Source of the DNA: Duganella sp. BJB480
GTDB lineage: Bacteria; Pseudomonadota; Gammaproteobacteria; Burkholderiales; Burkholderiaceae_D
Assembly (NCBI GenBank): GCA_003416985.1
Contig: QVIN01000002.1
Span: 620,001-684,000 of the forward strand
Reading direction: 5' to 3'
Length of the DNA: 64,000 nucleotides
Below are positions 56,757 through 64,000 of this stretch, piece by piece. The notes under the pieces were generated by a model that saw only the letters and a program-made list of their open reading frames with translations, did no database searches and was not told where the DNA came from. A program made the translations under genes and the position numbers. Positions within the stretch are counted from its first letter, which is position 1. Each line of letters opens with the position of its first letter.

Positions 56757-58532
56757 ATGAAATTCCTGCATAACCTGGAAACGTCCAGCAAGCTGCTGGC
56801 CTCCTTCGCCGTCCTGCTCGGCCTGACTTTGCTGATGGGCGTGAGCGACCTGTCGCGCATGGCCCGCATCGACGACGCCTCCTCCGAATTGTCCGACAAA
56901 TGGCTGCCGCAGACCATAGCTGTGCTGTCTCTGCGCAACGATTTGCTGGAGGTGCGCAAGCTGGAGCACGTGGTGGTGGGCGACAAGGACAGCATCGCCG
57001 ATGCCGACCGCAAGCTGGGCGCCGCCTACACGGCGCTGCGCGGCCACACCGGGCAGCTGGCGCAGGTGCTGGCAGAGACCCCGGTGAAGCTGCTGGCCGC
57101 CGAGATGCTGCGCCTGGCCGCCGACTATGGCGCCGAGCACGAGCGCATGATGGCCCTGGCCGCCGAGGGCAAAAAGGACGAGGCCGCCGCCGCGCTGAAG
57201 GGCCGCTCGCAGCAGACGATGGACGCGCTGAACGGCCAGCTCGACAAGCTGCTGGCGGCGCAAAAGGCCGGCAGCCAGCAGGCGGCGCACGTCGCCGACG
57301 ACCTGTACGACGGCGCGCGCATCGTCGCGATGAGCACGCTGGCCATGGCCGTCTTCGGCGGCGCCTTGCTGGCGCTGTGGCTGGCCCGTTCGATCTCGGC
57401 GCCGCTGCAGCGGGCGATGCAGGTGGCGCAGCGCATCGCCAACGGCGACCTGAGCACACGCATCGGCGAGACCGCCAACAACGACACCGGCCGGCTGCTG
57501 CAGGCGATGCAGCACATGAACGACAGTCTGCTGTCCATCATCGGCCAGGTGCAGCAAGGCGCGCGCGCCATCGACGGCGCCGCGCGCGAGATCGCCGAGG
57601 GCAACCTGAACCTGTCGACCCGCACCGAGCAGCAGGCCGCATCGCTGGAGGAGACCGCGTCCTCGATGGAGCAGCTGACCGCCACCGTCAAGCAAAACGC
57701 CGACCACGCGATGCAGGCCAACAAGCTGGCGCTGTCGGCGTCGGCCGTGGCGCAGCGCGGCGGCGCCGACGTCGAACAGGTGGTGGGCACGATGGCGTCG
57801 ATCGACGACAGCTCGAAAAAGATCGCCGAAATCATCGGCGTCATCGACGGCATCGCGTTCCAGACCAATATCCTGGCGCTCAACGCCGCCGTGGAGGCGG
57901 CCCGTGCCGGCGAACAGGGACGCGGTTTCGCGGTGGTGGCGTCGGAGGTGCGCAACCTGGCGCAACGCAGCGCGGCGGCCGCCAGGGAGATCAAGGAACT
58001 GATCGCCGACTCGGTCGACAAGGTGGCGCGCGGCACGCAGCTGGCCGACCAGGCGCGCACCACGATGGACGAGGTGGTGGGCAGCGTCCAGCGCGTTACC
58101 GGCCTGATCGGCGAGATCGCCGACGCCAGCGCCGAGCAGACCGCCGGCCTGGAGCAAGTGAACCAGGCCGTGGCGGAAATGGACCAGGCCACGCAGCAGA
58201 ACGCGGCGCTGGTCGAGCAGGCCGCCGCCGCGACCGCCGCGATGCAGGACGAGACAGGCAAGCTGAACGAGGCGATCGGCGTGTTCTCCGTCGCGCGCGG
58301 CGAGCCGGCGGCGTCCCCTGCCCTCGCGGCCGGGCTCGCGCCGCAGGCCATCGGCGCCGCGCCCGCCGCCATCCGCGCCGTCAAGGCCGCACCGGCCAGC
58401 GGCCGCTCCGTCAAGCCCGCGGCGTCGACCGCGCGGCCAGCGCGGACGCCGCCGCCCAACCCGGCACGTCGCAAGCCCGCGCCCGCATCAGGCGGACACA
58501 GCAGCAAGGAAGTCGAGTGGGAAGAATTTTAG
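56757..58532 (+). CDS. Methyl-accepting chemotaxis protein
   Basis: 591 residues. First membrane segment ([17 protein letters not shown]), a four-helix-bundle periplasmic ligand domain (about 30-190), second segment ([16 protein letters not shown]), HAMP ([20 protein letters not shown], about 210-265), and a cytoplasmic signalling domain with the hairpin tip [20 protein letters not shown]. After a disordered Ala/Pro tail the protein ends EVEWEEF, an xWxxF-type tether like the NWETF motif that binds CheR/CheB. So it is a high-abundance-type, self-tethering receptor. Ligand unknown. Confidence 0.95.
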   Translation: MKFLHNLETSSKLLASFAVLLGLTLLMGVSDLSRMARIDDASSELSDKWLPQTIAVLSLRNDLLEVRKLEHVVVGDKDSIADADRKLGAAYTALRGHTGQLAQVLAETPVKLLAAEMLRLAADYGAEHERMMALAAEGKKDEAAAALKGRSQQTMDALNGQLDKLLAAQKAGSQQAAHVADDLYDGARIVAMSTLAMAVFGGALLALWLARSISAPLQRAMQVAQRIANGDLSTRIGETANNDTGRLLQAMQHMNDSLLSIIGQVQQGARAIDGAAREIAEGNLNLSTRTEQQAASLEETASSMEQLTATVKQNADHAMQANKLALSASAVAQRGGADVEQVVGTMASIDDSSKKIAEIIGVIDGIAFQTNILALNAAVEAARAGEQGRGFAVVASEVRNLAQRSAAAAREIKELIADSVDKVARGTQLADQARTTMDEVVGSVQRVTGLIGEIADASAEQTAGLEQVNQAVAEMDQATQQNAALVEQAAAATAAMQDETGKLNEAIGVFSVARGEPAASPALAAGLAPQAIGAAPAAIRAVKAAPASGRSVKPAASTARPARTPPPNPARRKPAPASGGHSSKEVEWEEF

Positions 58533-58689
58533 GCAGGCAGCAAGGCATGCTCCTACATGCCACCAAGAGAAATTCCGATAGCGATCACCGGATCGAGCCC
58601 GCATCATTGCGATACCAAAAACACGCCGGAATGCAAGCGTCGGCGTGGTTCTGGCGAGTACGCTCTTTCACTTTCGCAAAGGAATTGAC

Positions 58690-58887
58690 ATGAACTCGAA
58701 TCAAAAAGGCAGTGGTAGCAAGCAGGGCTCGACCTCGGGCAGCAACAAGCAGTCGGGCGACCAGGGTTCGTCCAGCGGGTCGCGTGGCAGCGGCACCCAG
58801 GGCGGCACCCATGAGCAGCATGTGGAGGCCGGCCGTCAAAGCCACAAGAACGACGCCAACAAGCAGTCCGGCAAGAAAGACCGTTGA
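58690..58887 (+). CDS. Small Gly/Ser/Lys-rich disordered protein
   Basis: 65 residues, almost entirely hydrophilic: NQKGSGSKQGSTSGSNKQSG, then SSSGSRGSGTQGGTHEQHVE and HKNDANKQSGKKDR. KQSG/KQGS is repeated three times. No hydrophobic core, so it is probably intrinsically disordered. AAAGGAATT is a good ribosome site, which argues for expression. It is not recognised; a stress- or nucleic-acid-associated role is only a guess. Confidence 0.6.
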   Translation: MNSNQKGSGSKQGSTSGSNKQSGDQGSSSGSRGSGTQGGTHEQHVEAGRQSHKNDANKQSGKKDR

Positions 58888-58904
58888 GTAGGCCAGCGCG
58901 GTCG

Positions 58905-58930
58905 ATGCGGCGCCGCCACAGGCGCCGCAT
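58905..58930. terminator. Perfect stem-loop between convergent genes
   Basis: ATGCGGCGCC (58905-58914), loop GCCACA, GGCGCCGCAT (58921-58930): perfect 10-bp stem in the 49-nt gap between two convergent genes. No T-run. Likely a bidirectional 3'-end structure. Confidence 0.55.
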
Positions 58931-58936
58931 ACCTCG

Positions 58937-59497
58937 TCAGATGTTCGCCACCCGCTGTCCGCGCGGCGGCACGAAATCCTTCACCGCATTGATCATCCCC
59001 ACTTTCAAGCCTTCGGTCGCCGTCAGGTGCAGGTCCGAGTACTCGTGCGTGCGCCAGTGTTCGTCCGTCAGCTGGACATGGTCGCGCAGGATCTGCTCGG
59101 TGCGCGCGTCGTCGGCCTGCAGGCCCTCGACGATGATGCGCAGCGCGTCCGGCCGGGCGCCGTGCGGCGCGCTGGCGTGCGACTTGTGCACCATGAAGCG
59201 CGCCGTCTCGCTGGCGTAGCGCTCGGCGCCGGCCAGGAACAGGATCACCGCGATCGACGCCACCGCGCCGGCGTTGTAGGTGACGATCTTGATCGGCAGC
59301 TTGCTCAGGTAGTTGTACAGGCAGATGCCGTCGCTGACGTAGCCGCCGTTGGACTGGATCAGGATGTGGGCGGTGGTGATGCGGTCTTCCGTCATGTCGG
59401 CAACGGCATCGAAGACGCGGCGCACCATGTCGCTATTGACGTCTCCGGACAGGGTGAACCACGCGTGGCCCTCGTAAGTAGTGGAATCTTGGCTCAT
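58937..59497 (-). CDS. ClpP-like serine protease, stand-alone
   Basis: 186 residues of the ClpP/crotonase fold. The Ser-His-Asp triad can be aligned: Ser81 in GAVASIAVILFLAG, His104 in FMVHKSHAS, and Asp155 in YSDLHLTATEGL. Before it, HILIQSNGGYVSDGICLYNY is the oxyanion/substrate block. It lacks the canonical QAAS and MIHQP spellings, so it is a divergent ClpP-like or ATP-independent member. No clpX, clpA or clpS neighbours. ATG after a palindromic promoter region. Confidence 0.85.
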   Translation of the reverse strand: MSQDSTTYEGHAWFTLSGDVNSDMVRRVFDAVADMTEDRITTAHILIQSNGGYVSDGICLYNYLSKLPIKIVTYNAGAVASIAVILFLAGAERYASETARFMVHKSHASAPHGARPDALRIIVEGLQADDARTEQILRDHVQLTDEHWRTHEYSDLHLTATEGLKVGMINAVKDFVPPRGQRVANI

Positions 59498-59510
59498 GGC
59501 TGGGCTCTCG

Positions 59511-59530
59511 AATAGGTGTGGCCTATTCTA
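59511..59530 (-). promoter_or_regulatory. Candidate -10 box and operator of the ClpP-like gene
   Basis: Perfect inverted repeat AATAGG-TGTGG-CCTATT (59511-59527) overlaps a minus-strand -10 box TAGAAT (top ATTCTA 59525-59530), 14 nt upstream of the ATG. A -35 at normal spacing is not clear (TTGAAA occurs 13 nt upstream of the -10). The overlap suggests repression by an unidentified dimeric regulator. Confidence 0.45.
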
Positions 59531-59596
59531 GCAAATAGTTGTTTTTCAAGCTTCATTATGGCACTTCATTCGTGCGCAGGGAAAACAGGGTTCAGA

Positions 59597-59625
59597 TTGA
59601 CAACACGGTACTTCTGACATATATT
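59597..59625 (+). promoter_or_regulatory. Near-consensus sigma-70 promoter of the gcv operon
   Basis: TTGACA (59597-59602), 17-nt spacer, TATATT (59620-59625). Transcription would start near 59632, right at the beginning of the glycine riboswitch. The rest of the 59498-59940 gap is this promoter, the riboswitch and the short gcvT leader. Confidence 0.85.
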
Positions 59626-59632
59626 CCCGAGT

Positions 59633-59862
59633 CTTGATCGGGAGAGGGCAAACCAGCGTTGCCGCCGAAGGGGCACTACCCAAAAACTCTCAGGCAAAAG
59701 GACCGATCAAGGGACCAGCGCGACCGTATCGACGGGACGCCAACTGGACCAACTCTGGAGAGCGGTCGCGGCGCAAGCCGGCGACCCACCGAAGGGGCGC
59801 ACGGGAATCAGGAGTCACCCTCCTCCCGTAATCTCTCAGGTACCAAGGACAGAGGGGTCTGC
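59633..59862 (+). ncRNA. Tandem glycine riboswitch upstream of gcvT
   Basis: Two glycine aptamers in series. Aptamer 1 (about 59635-59708) has GATCGGGAGAGG, CGCCGAAGGGGCA, AAACTCTCAGGC and closes with AAAGGACCGATC. Aptamer 2 (about 59753-59858) has CTCTGGAGAGCGG, CACCGAAGGGGCG, TCTCTCAGG and ACCAAGGACAGAG. Both carry the conserved CCGAAGGGGC and CTCTCAGG cores. Glycine binding would switch on the downstream gcv genes. The linker between aptamers is about 44 nt, longer than usual. Confidence 0.93.
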
Positions 59863-59940
59863 GATCATTGTGGAATCAGCTTCTTTTTGGCGTTTCCTTG
59901 TATGTTCTGTTAACCCCTATTCGATTTGGACCGAGGAATT

Positions 59941-61062
<1,122 letters not shown>

Positions 61063-61097
61063 ATTAGTACCCTGACACCCACCATCTGGAGCTTTAC

Positions 61098-61478
61098 ATG
61101 AACATCCCTGCAGACCTGAAGTACACCGAATCCCACGAATGGGTACGCGCTGAAGCTGACGGCACCGTCACCGTCGGCATCACCGAGTTCGCGCAGGATG
61201 CGCTGGGCGATATCGTCTTCGTCGAACTGCCGAAAGTCGGCGCGACCTACGGCGCCGGCGACGACGCCGCCGTGGTGGAGTCGGTCAAGGCCGCCAGCGA
61301 CATCTACGCGCCGGTCGCCGGCGAAGTCATCGCCGTCAACGACGACGTGGTCAACGCGCCCGAGTCGATCAACAGCGACGCCTACGCCGCCTGGCTGTTC
61401 AAGATCAAGCCGGCCGACGCCGCAGCGATCAACGGCCTGCTGGACGCCGCCGCTTACGGCAAGACCACCGAAGCGTAA
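61098..61478 (+). CDS. gcvH: Glycine cleavage system H protein
   Basis: 126-residue lipoyl carrier that shuttles the aminomethyl group between the P, T and L proteins. Starts [20 protein letters not shown]; the lipoylated Lys lies in [19 protein letters not shown] (ESVK), followed by [20 protein letters not shown]. Length matches the family. 35 nt after gcvT, and followed by a 9-bp hairpin before gcvP. Confidence 0.98.
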   Translation: MNIPADLKYTESHEWVRAEADGTVTVGITEFAQDALGDIVFVELPKVGATYGAGDDAAVVESVKAASDIYAPVAGEVIAVNDDVVNAPESINSDAYAAWLFKIKPADAAAINGLLDAAAYGKTTEA

Positions 61479-61487
61479 TTCCGCCAG

Positions 61488-61510
61488 AGGGCCAGCAGCA
61501 CGCTGGCCCT
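61488..61510 (+). other. Intercistronic hairpin between gcvH and gcvP
   Basis: AGGGCCAGC (61488-61496), loop AGCAC, GCTGGCCCT (61502-61510): perfect 9-bp stem 9 nt after the gcvH stop; TCGCG and then five T follow. It may be a weak terminator or mRNA-protecting element that keeps GcvH, the small carrier, more abundant than the large GcvP. Confidence 0.55.
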
Positions 61511-61579
61511 TCGCGTTTTTACCCATCTTAGCCCGCGCGCCGCGCCGGCAATCCGCATCCTTTTTGGCCCTGACAAATC

Positions 61580-64000
61580 ATGACCCGCACCAGCCTGACC
61601 CAACTCGAAGCCCGCGACGCCTTCATCGCCCGCCACATCGGCCCTGACGCCGCAGAACAGGAAGCCATGCTGTCGGTACTCGGCTACGCCTCGCGCGCAG
61701 CCCTGATCGACGCCCTGGTCCCCGCCAACATCCGCAACAAAGGCGCCCTGCCGCTGGGCGCGTACGCGCAGCCGATGCCGGAACAGGAAGCGCTGTCCAA
61801 GCTGAAGAAGATCGCCTCCAAGAACAAGGTGCTCAAGTCGCTGATCGGCCAGGGCTACTACAACAGCGTCACGCCTGGCGTGGTACTGCGTAACATCTTC
61901 GAAAACCCGGCCTGGTACACCGCCTACACCCCGTACCAGCCGGAGATCTCGCAGGGCCGCCTGGAAGCGATCCTGAACTTCCAGCAGACCATCACCGACC
62001 TGACCGGCATGGGCATCGCCAACGCGTCGATGCTGGACGAAGGCACGGCCGCCGCCGAAGCGATGACGCTGATCCAGCGCGTGGGCAAGTCGAAATCGAC
62101 CGTGTTCTATGTCGCCGAAGACGTGCTGCCGCAAACCCGCGAAGTGGTCGAGACCCGCGCCAAGCCGCTGGGCATCGAGGTGAAGACCTTCCACCCGGCC
62201 GAACTGTCGGCGGTGGGCGATTGCTTCGGCGTGCTGCTGCAATACCCTGGCGTGAACGGCGCGGTGCGCGACTACAAGGCCGACGTGGAAACGGTCAAGG
62301 CCAAGGGCGCGATGGTGGTGGTCGCCGCCGACCTGCTGGCGCTGACCATGCTCACGCCTCCGGGCGAATGGGGCGCGGACGTGGTGGTCGGTAACAGCCA
62401 GCGCTTCGGCGTGCCGCTGGGCTTCGGCGGCCCGCACGCGGGCTACCTGTCGACCCGCGACGAATTCAAGCGCAGCATGTCCGGCCGCCTGGTCGGCGTC
62501 ACCATCGACGCCCAGGGCAACAAGGCCTACCGCCTGGCGCTGCAAACCCGCGAGCAGCACATCCGCCGCGAAAAAGCCACCTCCAACATCTGCACCGCGC
62601 AGGTGCTGCTGGCGGTGATGGCGTCGATGTACGCCGTCTACCACGGCCCGAAAGGCCTGCAGCAGATCGCCCAGCGCGTGCACCGCTACACCGGTGTGCT
62701 GGCCGCCAACCTGAAGACGCTGGGTTACACCGTCACCAACGACACCTTCTTCGACACGCTGACCGTCGCCGTCAAGAGCGCCGAGCAGCTGCACGCGTCG
62801 GCCCATTCGCACGGCGTGAACCTGCGCGTGATCGACGCCACCCACGTCGGCGTGTCGCTGGACGAGACCACCAGCCGCGAAGACATCGCGCTGCTGTGGA
62901 CCGTGTTCGCGCACCCTGTCGGCGGCCCGGCCCACGGCCCGGACTTCGACACCGTGGAAGCGGCCGTCGCGCTGTCGTTCCCGGCGTCGCTGTCGCGCAC
63001 CAGCGACTACCTGACCCACCCGGTCTTCAACCGCTACCACTCCGAAACCGAAATGCTGCGCTACCTGCGCAGCCTGGCGGACAAGGACCTGGCGCTGGAC
63101 CGCACCATGATCCCGCTGGGTTCGTGCACCATGAAGCTGAACGCGACCTCGGAGATGATCCCGGTCACCTGGCCCGAGTTCTCGAACATCCACCCGTTCG
63201 CGCCGGACGCGCAGACGGTCGGCTACCGCGAGATGATCTCGCAGCTGGAAGAGATGCTGTGCGCGCTGACCGGCTACGCCGCCGTGTCGCTGCAGCCGAA
63301 CGCCGGCTCGCAGGGCGAGTACGCCGGCCTGCTGGTGATCAAGGCCTACCACGAGTCGCGTGGCGAAGGCCACCGCAACATCTGCCTGATTCCATCGTCG
63401 GCGCACGGCACCAACCCGGCGTCGGCCAACATGGTCGGCATGCAGGTGGTGGTCACCGCCTGCGACGCCAGCGGCAACGTCGACCTGGCCGACCTGAAGG
63501 CCAAGGCTGAACTGCACTCCAAGAACCTGGCTTGCGTGATGGTGACCTATCCATCGACGCACGGCGTGTTCGAGGAAGGCATCCAGGAACTGTGCGAGAT
63601 CGTTCATGGCCACGGCGGCCAGGTGTACATCGACGGCGCCAACATGAACGCGCTGGTCGGCGTGGCGGCTCCGGGCTCGTTCGGCGGCGACGTCTCGCAC
63701 CTGAACCTGCACAAGACCTTCTGCATTCCGCACGGCGGTGGCGGCCCAGGCGTCGGCCCGATCGGCGTGGGCGCGCACCTGGCCAAGTTCCTGCCCAACC
63801 AGCGTTCGAACGGCTACATCCGCGACAACGCCGGCATCGGTTCGGTCAGCGCCGCGCCGTTCGGTTCGGCCAGCATCCTGCCGATTTCGTGGATGTACAT
63901 CGCGATGATGGGTGCGGAAGGCCTGACCGCCGCCACCGAGACCGCGATCCTGAACGCCAACTACATCGCGCGCCGTTTGTCGCCGCACTTCCCTGTGCTG
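61580..64000 (+). CDS. gcvP: Glycine dehydrogenase (decarboxylating), P protein, 5' part
   Basis: First 807 residues of an about 960-residue PLP enzyme that decarboxylates glycine and loads the aminomethyl group onto GcvH. N-terminal half: [56 protein letters not shown]-terminal half: [49 protein letters not shown] and the PLP-binding Lys712 in [17 protein letters not shown]. The window ends inside the gene. No strong ribosome site precedes the ATG. Confidence 0.96.
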   Translation, partial: MTRTSLTQLEARDAFIARHIGPDAAEQEAMLSVLGYASRAALIDALVPANIRNKGALPLGAYAQPMPEQEALSKLKKIASKNKVLKSLIGQGYYNSVTPGVVLRNIFENPAWYTAYTPYQPEISQGRLEAILNFQQTITDLTGMGIANASMLDEGTAAAEAMTLIQRVGKSKSTVFYVAEDVLPQTREVVETRAKPLGIEVKTFHPAELSAVGDCFGVLLQYPGVNGAVRDYKADVETVKAKGAMVVVAADLLALTMLTPPGEWGADVVVGNSQRFGVPLGFGGPHAGYLSTRDEFKRSMSGRLVGVTIDAQGNKAYRLALQTREQHIRREKATSNICTAQVLLAVMASMYAVYHGPKGLQQIAQRVHRYTGVLAANLKTLGYTVTNDTFFDTLTVAVKSAEQLHASAHSHGVNLRVIDATHVGVSLDETTSREDIALLWTVFAHPVGGPAHGPDFDTVEAAVALSFPASLSRTSDYLTHPVFNRYHSETEMLRYLRSLADKDLALDRTMIPLGSCTMKLNATSEMIPVTWPEFSNIHPFAPDAQTVGYREMISQLEEMLCALTGYAAVSLQPNAGSQGEYAGLLVIKAYHESRGEGHRNICLIPSSAHGTNPASANMVGMQVVVTACDASGNVDLADLKAKAELHSKNLACVMVTYPSTHGVFEEGIQELCEIVHGHGGQVYIDGANMNALVGVAAPGSFGGDVSHLNLHKTFCIPHGGGGPGVGPIGVGAHLAKFLPNQRSNGYIRDNAGIGSVSAAPFGSASILPISWMYIAMMGAEGLTAATETAILNANYIARRLSPHFPVL

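Noticed and set aside
59634..59913. Short open frames over the gcvT leader
   Set aside because: They overlap the conserved glycine aptamer cores; the RNA structure explains this sequence better than a peptide.

Overview
The window is a 64 kb stretch of GC-rich chromosome from a betaproteobacterium, most likely an Oxalobacteraceae member (Massilia / Duganella / Janthinobacterium type). This rests on gene order (rpsB-tsf-pyrH-frr-uppS-cdsA-dxr-rseP-bamA-skp-lpxD-fabZ-lpxA-lpxB-rnhB on one strand, map-glnD leaving in the other direction), on a DUF1631 protein, a PEP-CTERM-like protein and a KirBac channel, and on codon use. It is inferred from sequence reading alone. I saw no tRNA, rRNA, insertion sequence, prophage or CRISPR array.

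Layout. 1-2.2 kb: the 5' part of a large-subunit catalase and an Xre/RES toxin-antitoxin pair with a palindromic operator over its -10 box. 2.3-19.1 kb (minus strand): a REC-EAL protein with altered catalytic motifs, then the translation / isoprenoid / phospholipid / outer-membrane assembly / lipid A supercluster, packed with 1-4 nt stop/start overlaps, with hairpin terminators after rpsB and after tsf. 19.3-25.4 kb (plus): a PEP-CTERM-like exported protein sitting between rpsB and map, then map, glnD, a pseudouridine synthase and a YcgR-type PilZ protein. 25.5-37.4 kb: a nitrogen/urea module. It has an NCS1-permease/Cys-cluster/histidine-kinase/receiver fusion overlapping a LuxR-type response regulator gene on the plus strand, and a convergent porin-urtABCDE urea ABC transporter operon on the minus strand. 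37.5-43 kb: accessory genes (S41 protease, topoisomerase IB, small proteins, KirBac channel). 43-51.4 kb (minus): def-galU and ligA-zipA-smc. 51.5-59.5 kb: PAP2 protein, GST, LysE exporter, an orphan antitoxin, DUF1631, a chemoreceptor, a tiny disordered protein and an isolated ClpP-like protease. 59.6-64 kb: the glycine cleavage operon gcvT-gcvH-gcvP with a near-consensus promoter feeding a tandem glycine riboswitch; gcvP runs off the window end.

The most interesting system is the 25.4-37.5 kb module: a kinase whose sensor half looks like a nucleobase/urea-type transporter, a partner regulator with a NarL/LuxR DNA-binding domain, a perfect TACGTC-N4-GACGTA inverted repeat just upstream of the porin-urt operon that could be its target, and a terminator hairpin directly in front of the kinase start codon.
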